In this document: piece after piece, positions 6,955 to 15,075 of the stretch | How positions within the stretch are numbered: position 1 is the first letter of the stretch | Layout: each line of letters starts with the position of its first letter | NCBI RefSeq assembly: GCF_030272695.1 | Contig: NZ_JARFYN010000069.1 | Location: 1-33,335, forward strand | Source of the DNA: Martinezella calliandrae | GTDB lineage: Bacteria; Pseudomonadota; Alphaproteobacteria; Rhizobiales; Rhizobiaceae | DNA length: 33,335 bases | Direction of reading: 5' to 3' | Program-made: the position numbers and the translations under genes | Notes under the pieces: generated by a model | What the model saw: the letters and a program-made list of their open reading frames with translations, nothing else | Told to the model about the DNA's origin: nothing | The model's database searches: none

Positions 6955-9243
6955 TTACATGAGCTTGTCCAACGTGATCGGCAGATCGCGTATGCGTTTG
7001 CCGGTCGCATGGAACACCGCATTGGCGATCGCCGGCGCGACACCGACGATACCGACTTCGCCGACGCCCTTGCCGCCCAATGCCGAGGCGTTGTAGTCCG
7101 GCACGCCGACCGAGATCACCTGGATGTCCGGTATGTCCGAGTTCGTCGGCACGAGGTAGTCGCCCATATTGCTGTTGACCGTCCGGCCGTTGCGCATGTC
7201 GACCACGCCCTCTTCCAACAGCGCCTGACCAATGCCCATAATGATGCCGCCGCGCCACTGGCTTTCGACCAGCCGGGGATTATAGAGCCGGCCGCAATCG
7301 AAGGCGGAGACGATGCGGGACACCCGCACCGTGCCGAAATCCTCATCCACCCGCACCTCGGCGAAATGGGCGCACCAGCTATGCATGGAATAGTCGCCCA
7401 TGGTTGGACCCTGAACCTTCGACAAGGTGGTCCAGGCCTGATGGTGATCCTGGGCACTCGCCCCTTCCGGCAAGGTGTCGCGCCGGATTTCGATCTCCGC
7501 GCGCTTGAGCCTGCCCATCAACTCCGCCAGGGTAAGCGAAAGCCCTTCGCCGCGCGGGGCAGTGACACGGCCATCGCTGAAGTTCAGCGTATTCGCCCCC
7601 GTGTCCCGGAACGGCGAGTTCGCGTCGTTGAGCGCAAGCCCGATGAGCTCGTCGCGCGCAGCAGTCGCCGCCTTGTGCACGGCTCCCATAATGGAACCCG
7701 CCAGCATCGAGCCGCCGGCGATCGCCGAACCCGGCAAACGGGAATCCCCGAGACGGACATCCACCTGATCGATCGAAATACCGAATATATCAGCAGCAGT
7801 CTGGGCCAGGATGGTGTAGGTTCCCTGTCCCATGTCGATCGCGCCGCTGACGACTTCGACCCTACCATTTGCAAGGATGCGGATGAGAGCTTCGCTCGGC
7901 GCCCGGATGACTGGAAACGTACCGCAGCCAATGCCCCAGCCGACGAGCTGGCGTCCGTCTCGCATGGAACGCGGCGCGTGGCTGCGCCTGGACCAGCCGA
8001 AGGCCTCGGCACCCTCGATCAGGGCCTCACGCAACCGTCGCGTCGACCAGGGCTTTCCCGACTGGTAATCATGATCGGCGTAGTTCTGCAGTCGAATTTC
8101 GAGCGGATCCATGCCGATTTTATAGGCCAGTTCCTCCATGGCGCTTTCGATGCCGAAAGCACTCGGGTTCTTGCCCGGACCGCGGAGCGCGCCCGGCGTG
8201 ACGGTGTTGACCGGCACGACCCGATGCTGCGACGAAAAATTCTCCACTTTGTAGAGAATCGGGGTTGCGGCCCCGGTCTGCTCTGGCCAGTCCGCATAGG
8301 TGGACGTTTCGCTGGCGCCGCGATGAACGATCGCCTGCAGGATGCCGTCTTGCGTTGCTCCGAGCTTGATTGTCTGACGCGTCGCGGCGCGGCCGCCATA
8401 GCTTGTAAAGTTCTGCGCTCTCGTGACGGCGAGCTTCACCGGCCGATCAAGTTTTCTTGCCGCGAAGGCCGCTACCGCACCATAGGCCAGAGCCCCACCC
8501 TTCGAGCCAAAACCGCCGCCGATGAAGGGTGAAATCAACTGGACATTCTCAAAGGGAATACCGAACCACTCGCAATAGGTGCGCGCCATTCCATGCGACC
8601 ACTGGCTCGGCTCCCAGACAGTCAATTGATCGCCGTCCCATTTTACCGTCAGCCCGTGCGGCTCCATCGCGACGTGATATTCACGCGGGGTGCGGTATTC
8701 GCCTTCGACCATGATGGGTGCTGCGGCAAGCGCCGCTTCGGCATCGCCCCAAGCGGCAGTGAGGTTGTCCATCACCTTGCCTTCACCAACATTCGGATCA
8801 TCGAGGCTCGCGATCGACGGGGTCTCCTCATAGGTGACACTCACCAGCTTGGCAGCTTCAGCGGCCTGTTCACGGCTTTCCGCGACGACAGCTGCGATCG
8901 CCTGGCCGTTGAAACGAACCTCGCGCGGCAGCGGATAGTAGGGCTTTCCCTCGGGTCGATTGCCGTACCAGTCGGTAGCTGTCACGAGGCCAAGATCGTC
9001 ATCCGGCGTCAGCACCATCAGCACGCCTGGTGCGGCAAGCGCCGCCACCGCATCGACCTTCACGACGCGGCCGGCAGGGATGGTACTCTGCACCAAAACA
9101 GCGTGGGCGAGTCCTGCGGCCGGATATTCCAGCGCATAGGTCGCGGAACCCGTGACCTTCATGCTGCCTTCGAAGCGGGACTGGCGGCCGCCGATCGTAC
9201 CGTCGGAGGCGTCGCCGTGTTTACGGGGTTCCATAATGGTCAT
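6955..9243 (-). CDS. molybdenum aldehyde oxidoreductase, Moco-binding subunit (PaoC-like)
   Basis: Large catalytic subunit (762 aa) of a xanthine oxidase-family enzyme, which hydroxylates aldehydes to carboxylic acids at a molybdopterin cytosine dinucleotide centre. Typical motifs include PHGLTVKWDGDQLTVWEPSQ, FIGGGFGSKG near residue 240, the GALRGPGKNPSAFG loop, and GGKGVGEVGIVGVAPAIANA near the C-terminus, with the expected catalytic glutamate at about residue 729. Its ATG overlaps the stop of the FAD-subunit gene by four bases (ATGA), so the two are translationally coupled. GGAGG precedes the start. The order FeS-FAD-Moco matches E. coli paoABC. The substrate is probably an aromatic or aliphatic aldehyde. 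Confidence 0.93.
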   Translation of the reverse strand: MTIMEPRKHGDASDGTIGGRQSRFEGSMKVTGSATYALEYPAAGLAHAVLVQSTIPAGRVVKVDAVAALAAPGVLMVLTPDDDLGLVTATDWYGNRPEGKPYYPLPREVRFNGQAIAAVVAESREQAAEAAKLVSVTYEETPSIASLDDPNVGEGKVMDNLTAAWGDAEAALAAAPIMVEGEYRTPREYHVAMEPHGLTVKWDGDQLTVWEPSQWSHGMARTYCEWFGIPFENVQLISPFIGGGFGSKGGALAYGAVAAFAARKLDRPVKLAVTRAQNFTSYGGRAATRQTIKLGATQDGILQAIVHRGASETSTYADWPEQTGAATPILYKVENFSSQHRVVPVNTVTPGALRGPGKNPSAFGIESAMEELAYKIGMDPLEIRLQNYADHDYQSGKPWSTRRLREALIEGAEAFGWSRRSHAPRSMRDGRQLVGWGIGCGTFPVIRAPSEALIRILANGRVEVVSGAIDMGQGTYTILAQTAADIFGISIDQVDVRLGDSRLPGSAIAGGSMLAGSIMGAVHKAATAARDELIGLALNDANSPFRDTGANTLNFSDGRVTAPRGEGLSLTLAELMGRLKRAEIEIRRDTLPEGASAQDHHQAWTTLSKVQGPTMGDYSMHSWCAHFAEVRVDEDFGTVRVSRIVSAFDCGRLYNPRLVESQWRGGIIMGIGQALLEEGVVDMRNGRTVNSNMGDYLVPTNSDIPDIQVISVGVPDYNASALGGKGVGEVGIVGVAPAIANAVFHATGKRIRDLPITLDKLM

Positions 9244-10223
9244 GCGAGACCTCCAATTTTTGAGATGGCGCGGTTGATGACGCGCGGCGCGAGTTCGATC
9301 TTGTAGTGATTGCCACCATTCGAGACGGCCCCGTCCATGGCGAGGCGGGTGGCCTTGTCGATGGTTGCCGCATCGAGAACCTTGCCGACGAGCGCGCGTT
9401 CGACGGCACGGGCCCGCCAGGGTTTGGTGGCTACTCCACCAAGGGCGATACGGATGTCGCGCACAGTCCTACCGTCCGCCTCGAAGGCGAGGCCAACCGC
9501 AGCACTTGCCGCCGCAAAATCATAGGATTGCCTGTCGCGGACCTTGAGATAGGTCGAGTTTCTTGCGGTGTCGGAGGCTGGGATGACGATACCGGCGATC
9601 ATCTCGCTGCGTTCGAGGATCGTCTCCTTGTCCGGCGCGCCGCCGGGCGCCAAGAAGAAATCGTCGATCGCTACCTTCCGGCCGCCGAGATCGACCAGCG
9701 CATCGAAAGCGGTCAGTGCGACCGCTAGGTCGCCTGGATATGAGGCAATACAAGCGTTGCTCGTGCCGAGGACGGCATGATTGCGGGTCACGCCGCCGAT
9801 CGCCGAACAGCCGGAGCCCGGATTGCGCTTGTTGCAGGCGGCAAAGGCGCCGGGATCGCGGAAATAGGAACAGCGGGTTCGCTGCAGGAGGTTGCCCCCG
9901 ATCGTGGCCATGTTGCGAAGCTGCGCGGATGCGGCAAGCGACAAGGATTCCGAAACCGCCGGAAAGGCGGCGCGGATATCCTTGTGGTCGGCCACCTCGC
10001 CCATCCGGGCAAGCGCGCCGATCGTGGCGCCCTCGGCATTCACGACAATTGCGTCGAATCCAGTCAGATGGGTGATATCGATGACGGTTTCGGGTCCGAC
10101 CACACCGCATTTGGCAAGATCGAGGAGCGTCGTGCCGCCAGCAAGCAGCATGGCGCCAGCCTGGAGCGCGGCGCTACGCGCCTCGTCAGCGGAGGTGGCG
10201 CGGATATAGGAAAAGCTTTTCAT
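9240..10223 (-). CDS. aldehyde oxidoreductase FAD-binding subunit (PaoB-like)
   Basis: FAD subunit (327 aa) of the molybdenum enzyme, passing electrons from the iron-sulfur subunit to an acceptor. FAD-binding motifs are LLAGGTTLLDLAK at about residues 27-39 and ATIGGNLLQRTRC at about 106-118. Four cysteines (118, 130, 139, 158), in TRC, ACNKRNPGSGC and NAC, match the extra [4Fe-4S] insertion that distinguishes PaoB-type subunits from ordinary FAD_binding_5 proteins. ATG at 10223 is chosen because it overlaps the upstream FeS gene by four bases and starts the conserved MKSFSYIRA. The longer ORF would extend 21 residues into that gene without similarity. Confidence 0.92.
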   Translation of the reverse strand: MKSFSYIRATSADEARSAALQAGAMLLAGGTTLLDLAKCGVVGPETVIDITHLTGFDAIVVNAEGATIGALARMGEVADHKDIRAAFPAVSESLSLAASAQLRNMATIGGNLLQRTRCSYFRDPGAFAACNKRNPGSGCSAIGGVTRNHAVLGTSNACIASYPGDLAVALTAFDALVDLGGRKVAIDDFFLAPGGAPDKETILERSEMIAGIVIPASDTARNSTYLKVRDRQSYDFAAASAAVGLAFEADGRTVRDIRIALGGVATKPWRARAVERALVGKVLDAATIDKATRLAMDGAVSNGGNHYKIELAPRVINRAISKIGGLA

Positions 10224-10696
10224 CGGGCCGTCTCCGCCGCCTCGCGCACTGCCGCGACGATGCTGTTGTAGGCCCCGCAACGACAAAGGTTGCCGGACAT
10301 GTATTCGCGAATTTCCTCATCAGAACCCGCATGGCCTTCACGAATGCAGGCAACCGCAGACATGATTTGACCCGGCGTGCAGTAGCCGCACTGGAATCCG
10401 TCGTTTTTGATGAAAGCCGCCTGAACCGGATGGAGATCGCCGTCTTCGCCCGCCAGCCCCTCGATGGTGCTGACCTGCCGACCTTCGACCTGAGCGGCAA
10501 GTGTCAGACAAGAGAGCACGCGCTTGCCGTCGACGTGACAGGTGCAGGCGCCGCACTGGCCCTGATCACAGCCTTTCTTTGTGCCTGTCAGCGCGAGATG
10601 TTCGCGCAGCGCGTCGAGTAGGGTGACGCGGGGTTCGACATCGAGTTCGTGGCGCCTCCCGTTTATATCGAGCGTGAGATGGATTGTTCGTGTCAT
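10220..10696 (-). CDS. aldehyde oxidoreductase 2Fe-2S subunit (PaoA-like)
   Basis: Small iron-sulfur subunit of 158 aa with two [2Fe-2S] centres. The plant-ferredoxin-type cluster uses Cys43, 48, 51 and 63 (GCDQGQCGACTC), and the helical-domain cluster uses Cys103, 106, 138 and 140 (CGYC and CRC). It is the first gene of the operon; AGGAGC lies just upstream of the ATG. Unlike E. coli PaoA, which is longer and carries a Tat leader, this protein begins directly with TIHLTLDINGRRHEL. Either the enzyme is cytoplasmic or export depends on something not encoded here. No molybdenum cofactor insertion chaperone (XdhC/PaoD type) is next to it. Confidence 0.92.
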   Translation of the reverse strand: MTRTIHLTLDINGRRHELDVEPRVTLLDALREHLALTGTKKGCDQGQCGACTCHVDGKRVLSCLTLAAQVEGRQVSTIEGLAGEDGDLHPVQAAFIKNDGFQCGYCTPGQIMSAVACIREGHAGSDEEIREYMSGNLCRCGAYNSIVAAVREAAETAR

Positions 10697-11114
10697 GAAA
10701 AGCTCCTGCCTTCGTCACGAGAATGAAAATTTCGGCCTCTACAAGGGACTGGCCGACCGGCGACCAAAGACTAATTGTATTTTCCAAGGGACGCGCCGAC
10801 GAGGTTTCGGCAATGACATCCTGGAAGTGTCTAGATTAGGAAGTGAAACGCGCCCACATAACCGGAGGCGCCTCCGTTTAAACTAGCGGCTTATTGAACT
10901 TCGTCAAGTCTCTTTTCTTTGGAGCAGCGTTCAACCTCGCCCGGGGCGAAGACAGCATCGTCGGCGCGCATGGGGCTACATATTCGCGCCGAGCCAACCG
11001 CGTATCGCCGTACGGTCTTTTGCATGCCGCTTGAGGTGGCAAGTTGTCGGCGTGTCAGCGCCCGTCCATCAGAACGGGATGCGGCGAACGGGCGGTATCC
11101 GCAGCAGGGAGATA
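10697..11114. other. intergenic region upstream of the oxidoreductase operon
   Basis: 418 bases without a convincing gene, between the start of the FeS-subunit gene and the 3' end of the LysR gene. Open frames exist but none resembles a protein I know. It should hold the promoter of the minus-strand operon. The only sharp signal is a perfect 14-bp palindrome at 10863-10876. Confidence 0.5.
10863..10876. promoter_or_regulatory. perfect palindrome, candidate operator
   Basis: CGGAGGCGCCTCCG is a perfect 14-bp palindrome, about 170 bases upstream of the FeS-subunit start, with AAC on one side and GTTT on the other continuing the symmetry imperfectly. It resembles a dimeric-repressor site more than the LysR T-N11-A pattern, so the binding protein is unknown. 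A nearby AT-rich GTTTAAAC follows it. Confidence 0.35.
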
Positions 11115-12047
11115 TTACGACTGGACAGAAAGAGACGCCGGCCAGTTTGCAGAGAGCCGAGAATCTCTGCCCCTCGTAGCGATGAGGACTTCGTGGAATG
11201 CGTTGAAAACGCTCGGGCAATCGTTCTTGCGGTAGACAAGAAGCGTCTCGACGGGTCCGAGTGAGTGGGTCTGGACGCTCGTCGGCCAATGCATGAGATT
11301 AAGGACTGATCTCGGCATAACCCCTACCGTGTTCCCGGTCGCAACGCTCGCCAAGATCGCGTGGTAGGACCCAAGTTCGGTCGTCTGCAGGGCGCTTGAT
11401 TTTCGAGCCCAATTTTCGGCGATCTTGCGATAGGTGCAGCCAGGCTCTAACGCGGCAAGCGAACCAACATGGAGATCGGCAGCGGACTTGATCGATGGAT
11501 GGCCGCACGGCAGCACGATCACTAGATCCTCGACAAAGATCGGCTCCATCTCGAGCATCTTAAGTTCGGCGTCAAAATCCGGCTCTTCCTCCAACATCGC
11601 CTTGGACGGACGGGCGATGAACGCGCAATCCAGGACTCCGGCCAAAACATTACGACTGAGATCGCGGGACGCACCCAGCGTCAGGGACAGAGAAACATCA
11701 GGCCACATCTGGTTGAACTGCGACAACGCCGCCGGCAGCCGGCTCGCCGCTGTACTTTCCATCGTGCCCACACGCAGTGTTCCCGACGGCGCGATCGGCC
11801 GAACGGCTTGGCGTGCTTCAAGCGCAAGCGCCGTCAGCCGATTGGCATAGGCAAAAAACGTCTCGCCCTCGCGCGTCAATGTCATCTTCTTGCCGTCCCG
11901 GCAGAAAAGGGAAACGCCAAGGTCTTCCTCAAGCTGCTGGATGCGCGTTGTCACATTCGACGGCACGCGTCCGACCGCCTTGGCAGCCTTTGTAACGCTG
12001 CGGTCGTTGGCGACAGCAATGAATATCTCGATCGACGAAAGGTCCAA
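11115..12047 (-). CDS. LysR-family transcriptional regulator
   Basis: Full-length LysR regulator (310 aa). The winged-helix domain is at about residues 1-60 (IEIFIAVANDRSVTKAAKAV, then SNVTTRIQQLEEDLGVSLF), followed by the linker helix and a periplasmic-binding-like effector domain beginning near GTLRVGTMES. The start appears to be TTG at 12047: no in-frame ATG exists at the conserved N-terminus, and a GGAATCGAG purine stretch lies about nine bases upstream. It is divergent from the cyclo-ligase-like gene and upstream of the molybdenum oxidoreductase operon on the same strand. Either could be its target; the effector is unknown. Confidence 0.9.
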   Translation of the reverse strand: MDLSSIEIFIAVANDRSVTKAAKAVGRVPSNVTTRIQQLEEDLGVSLFCRDGKKMTLTREGETFFAYANRLTALALEARQAVRPIAPSGTLRVGTMESTAASRLPAALSQFNQMWPDVSLSLTLGASRDLSRNVLAGVLDCAFIARPSKAMLEEEPDFDAELKMLEMEPIFVEDLVIVLPCGHPSIKSAADLHVGSLAALEPGCTYRKIAENWARKSSALQTTELGSYHAILASVATGNTVGVMPRSVLNLMHWPTSVQTHSLGPVETLLVYRKNDCPSVFNAFHEVLIATRGRDSRLSANWPASLSVQS

Positions 12048-12170
12048 CGGAAAAATCTCGATTCCAGAATTAAGTTCACATATAATTCTCTATACAAAAA
12101 CGATTGATTGAGCTCAAGCAGGTTTCGATGGCGGACCGCACACAGCGCGATTTGAGGAATGCAGATAACC

Positions 12171-12848
12171 ATGTCGGATCAGAAAGATACGAACGATGCG
12201 CCCTCTGAATTCGCATCGCCAGCGTGCCTGATGCATGAGATCGAACCAGCCTACGATCCGACTTCGGCCGGCGAGGCTGCCCCCTCAGACATTCGGGCAT
12301 GGCGTAAGACAGAGCGTCAAAGATTAGTCGATGAACGGAAATCCCTGCTGGCGACCCAGCGCCAGGAATTTACCCGCTTGATTGCGAACTATCTCAATCA
12401 CGTGATTGCCGACGTCGCCGGCCGAAATATCAGCATGTTCTGGCCATTTCTGGGAGAACCCGATCTTCGCGGATGGATGGCTGCCGCGACGAGCCGCGGC
12501 GCGACATCCCTGTTGCCCGTGGTTGTCGCCAAACGCACGCCGCTGATTTTTCGATCGTGGACAATAGGCGAGCGGCTTGAACGCGGCATCTGGAATATAC
12601 CGGTGCCGGCCGACGGCAAGCAAGCTATCCCCGATGTCGTCATAGCGCCGCTCGTCGGCTTCGATAGAAATTGCTTCCGGCTTGGCTACGGCGGGGGCTA
12701 TTTCGACAGGACGCTGGCTCATCTCGACCGCAAGCCGCTGGCTATTGGCGTTGGCTTCGAATCGCAAAAGATCAATACCATCCATCCCCTCGCCCACGAC
12801 ATTGCGATGGATGTGATCGTCACAGACGCGGCGGTGCGATATCGATGA
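12171..12848 (+). CDS. 5-formyltetrahydrofolate cyclo-ligase family protein
   Basis: Protein of 225 aa in the 5-FTHF cyclo-ligase family, whose members convert 5-formyl-THF to 5,10-methenyl-THF using ATP. The signature LGYGGGYFDRTLAHL lies near the C-terminus, and ISMFWPFLGEPDLRGW matches the family's substrate-side region. About 45 extra residues precede the domain, including SPACLMHEIEPAYD, which I believe recurs at the N-termini of rhizobial proteins. The ATG at 12171 is preferred because GAGGA (12154-12158) is directly adjacent to the alternative ATG at 12159 and cannot serve it. It is divergent from the LysR gene, so a role beyond housekeeping folate salvage is possible. Confidence 0.85.
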   Translation: MSDQKDTNDAPSEFASPACLMHEIEPAYDPTSAGEAAPSDIRAWRKTERQRLVDERKSLLATQRQEFTRLIANYLNHVIADVAGRNISMFWPFLGEPDLRGWMAAATSRGATSLLPVVVAKRTPLIFRSWTIGERLERGIWNIPVPADGKQAIPDVVIAPLVGFDRNCFRLGYGGGYFDRTLAHLDRKPLAIGVGFESQKINTIHPLAHDIAMDVIVTDAAVRYR

Positions 12849-12940
12849 ACTTCCGCGCACCCGAACCTTGAGAATTTTGGGAATTTTTTCCAAGGCATTG
12901 CATCCAATCTCCGAGCGGAGATGAAAATGAAGGCAGCAAA

Positions 12941-13140
12941 TCTGATTTTCGCCTCGTTTCCATTGCCACGGTAATCGAGGGCATGAGCGTCGAAGTAACG
13001 GCCGAGCCTTTAGGTATCAAGCACGCGACGGTGAGATCCCTCACCGCGCCAGGCAGCTGCTGCGTACGCACATCGACGACCGCATCGGCCCGATGCTCCT
13101 CAATGCATTTCCGTTTGCCGGAAGGCGCTGCGACCGGCTA
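12941..13140 (+). pseudogene. ECF sigma factor, C-terminal (region 4) remnant
   Basis: One frame reads DFRLVSIATVIEGMSV, then TAEPLGIKHATVRS, which is the sigma region 4.2 helix-turn-helix pattern. The homology then jumps to another frame at about 13042 with HRARQLLRTHIDDRIG and LNAFPFAGRRCDRL, the tail I know from a subgroup of alphaproteobacterial ECF sigma factors. About four bases seem to be missing at the junction (TVRS followed by HRAR instead of TVRSRLHRAR). Sigma region 2 is absent. The 3' end runs directly into the cupredoxin remnant. The gene is broken and could not make a working sigma factor. Confidence 0.6.
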
Positions 13141-13333
13141 CGCCACCGCCGGCGACACGATAAGGTGGGTCAATAGGGACATCATGGCGCATACGGCGAC
13201 TGCAGACGGAAGGTTCGATGTCGTCATTCAACCGCATCAGTCGGCCTCGACGGTGGTAACCAAGGCGGGCACCGTGGATTATTACTGCCGCTTTCACCCG
13301 AATATGCGCGGCCTCCTGGACGTGGCCGAATAG
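13133..13333 (+). pseudogene. cupredoxin (plastocyanin/amicyanin-like), truncated
   Basis: The last 66 residues of this frame match a blue-copper cupredoxin: AGDTIRWVNRDIMAHTATA holds the first copper His, and DYYCRFHPNMRG holds the Cys, second His and Met ligands. All four type 1 copper ligands are therefore present. The expected signal peptide and first beta-strands are missing; upstream, the frame overlaps the sigma-factor remnant. An ATG in frame at 13103 could start a cytoplasmic 76-residue product. I call it a pseudogene because secreted cupredoxins need a leader. A short leader-like ORF at 12921 (MKMKAANLIFASF) ends at once in a stop. Confidence 0.6.
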
Positions 13334-13557
13334 TCAATTCCCGAATAGGTCTCCGGCGATCGCCACGGCCCGCCGGCCAGGCTGCGTTCGCATTTGAGAC
13401 CATCGAGCTGCTGATTGCCGAACAAAACAGCAAACCGCCTGCCAAACCAGCATAGTTTCATTCCCTCGCCTCGGCTTGCCCTCAAGGATTGTCGTTTCCA
13501 GACGTTGGCATAGGGATTGCTTCGGTATCTCGGATACCTGAAGAGACAATATATTCG

Positions 13558-13872
13558 ATGCTGTATGTTCTCCCCTTTCTGCTTTTGAGCTTTTCCCTCG
13601 GGCTGAGCTGGAACAGATTTCTGCTTACATTTACAAGCCGCGCCGAGCTGCTTGAAAACCAGATGCCGGTGACGATGGTTGCTGCAACCGTCAGCCTTTC
13701 CGCTTTCGCGCTGTCCGTCGGCGACAAGGGCCCCTGGCTTGGAGGAGCGATCGTCCTGCTCGGATTGGCGCTCGCAGCTATAATCAAGGGCGTTTTCCGC
13801 CCCATTCCCGTGGTGGCGCTTTCGGCCGTCAGTCTCGCGGCCTATCTGTATTTCAGAGTACTTGCGCTTTAA
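13558..13872 (+). CDS. small hypothetical membrane protein
   Basis: About 104 residues, not recognised. Three or four hydrophobic segments are visible: LYVLPFLLLSFSLGLSW, MVAATVSLSAFALSV, GGAIVLLGLALAAII and PVVALSAVSLAAYLYF. ATG at 13558 begins at the first membrane segment. A longer frame opening with TTG at 13489 lacks a usable ribosome site. A 15-bp inverted repeat (GGTATC-TCG-GATACC, 13524-13538) just upstream could be an operator or a hairpin. No neighbour suggests a role. Confidence 0.5.
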   Translation: MLYVLPFLLLSFSLGLSWNRFLLTFTSRAELLENQMPVTMVAATVSLSAFALSVGDKGPWLGGAIVLLGLALAAIIKGVFRPIPVVALSAVSLAAYLYFRVLAL

Positions 13873-14027
13873 ATCTCCGCGACAACGACCGGCACAAGGG
13901 TCTTCGAATTGCTCGCAGCGCGCTTGATGCCGAGCCCTGCTGATGGTTAAGTCAATGGCGAAGTGGGGTGAATTTCCGCAGCTCGTCTCGTGACTGTCCG
14001 AAGCCCCCGGGAAAGAAATACGAGCAG

Positions 14028-15047
14028 GTGACGACCAGCATCAGACATATCGCTAAACTCGCGGGAACATCGGTCTCGTCGGTATCGCGCGTGCTCAACA
14101 ATAGCGGCTATGCCTCGCCCGAACTCAGGGACCGTGTGGAAGCGGCCATTCGCACACTGAACTACACGCCTAGCAAGGGCGCACGCATGCTTCGCGGTGC
14201 ACCAAGCCGAATGATCGGGTTGATGTTGCCGTCGATCGACGTGCCCTTCTTCGGTATCCTGGCCCATGCCATCGAACAGGAATTGTTCCAACACGGCTAT
14301 CAAACGCTGATCTGCAGCACTGCCGAAAACATGGATCATGAGGCGCGCTACATGTCCATGCTGCTTGCCCAGCGCGTCGATGGCGTCATCGTGGCAAGTG
14401 CCTTTGGCAGCATCGAGCACTTCGAGATCCTGCGGGATGCCCATATTCCGATCGTCGCGATCGACCGCGAGCTCGGCGGCATTGCCGACGATGCGGTGAT
14501 GGCCAATCACGAGGAAGGTGGTCGGCTGTTGGCGCGTCACCTGATCGACCTCGGCCACCGGTCGATCGCCATCGTCGGCGCGCCGGCCCATAGCCAGCCC
14601 GTGCAGCTTCGCCTCCGGGGCATCTCGGCGGAAATGGCGAAATACGACATCGCGCCTGCCGCAGTGACGATGGCCGAAGAGCACAGCTTCGCGGCAACCT
14701 ATCCGCTGGCGCGGGATCTGCTGGCAGAGCATCCGGAGATCACGGCGATCATCGGCACGACCGATATTTCGGCAATTGCGGCCATCCACGCCATCCAGGA
14801 TCGCGGTTTTTCGGTTCCGCGCGATTATTCGGTGATCGGTTTCGACAACCTGCCGGAGGCAGCCTATGTTTTTCCGCGGCTAACAACGGTCGCACAGCCC
14901 ATCCGCGATGTCGGGCAACTGGCGGCACAGCGGCTCGAAGCGCTGATCGAAGAACATCAGGCGGGCAACAAATCCCGGCAGCCCGCCGTCGTAAAGGTGC
15001 CGGTTACTTTGATCGAGCGCGATTCCACTGGCCCCGTCCGTATTTGA
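14028..15047 (+). CDS. LacI-family transcriptional regulator
   Basis: Repressor of 339 aa. The N-terminal helix-turn-helix reads TTSIRHIAKLAGTSVSSVSR followed by VLNNSGYASPELRDRV, with the hinge region near residues 45-60. A sugar-binding periplasmic-like domain follows, beginning about MIGLMLPSIDVPFFG. GTG at 14028 is the likely start since it begins the family N-terminus; the frame opens 60 bases earlier at another GTG without similarity. It is convergent with the six-gene catabolic run on the minus strand. It is the obvious candidate to bind the paired palindromes upstream of the aldolase gene, with a sugar or sugar phosphate as inducer. Confidence 0.9.
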   Translation: MTTSIRHIAKLAGTSVSSVSRVLNNSGYASPELRDRVEAAIRTLNYTPSKGARMLRGAPSRMIGLMLPSIDVPFFGILAHAIEQELFQHGYQTLICSTAENMDHEARYMSMLLAQRVDGVIVASAFGSIEHFEILRDAHIPIVAIDRELGGIADDAVMANHEEGGRLLARHLIDLGHRSIAIVGAPAHSQPVQLRLRGISAEMAKYDIAPAAVTMAEEHSFAATYPLARDLLAEHPEITAIIGTTDISAIAAIHAIQDRGFSVPRDYSVIGFDNLPEAAYVFPRLTTVAQPIRDVGQLAAQRLEALIEEHQAGNKSRQPAVVKVPVTLIERDSTGPVRI

Positions 15048-15075
15048 GGCAGAACGAACCACGGCGTGACCCAAG

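Noticed and set aside
6796..8532. A 578-residue open frame on the plus strand opposite the Moco-subunit gene
   Set aside because: Arg/His/Ala-rich antisense shadow of a well-supported gene, with no recognisable domain or ribosome site.
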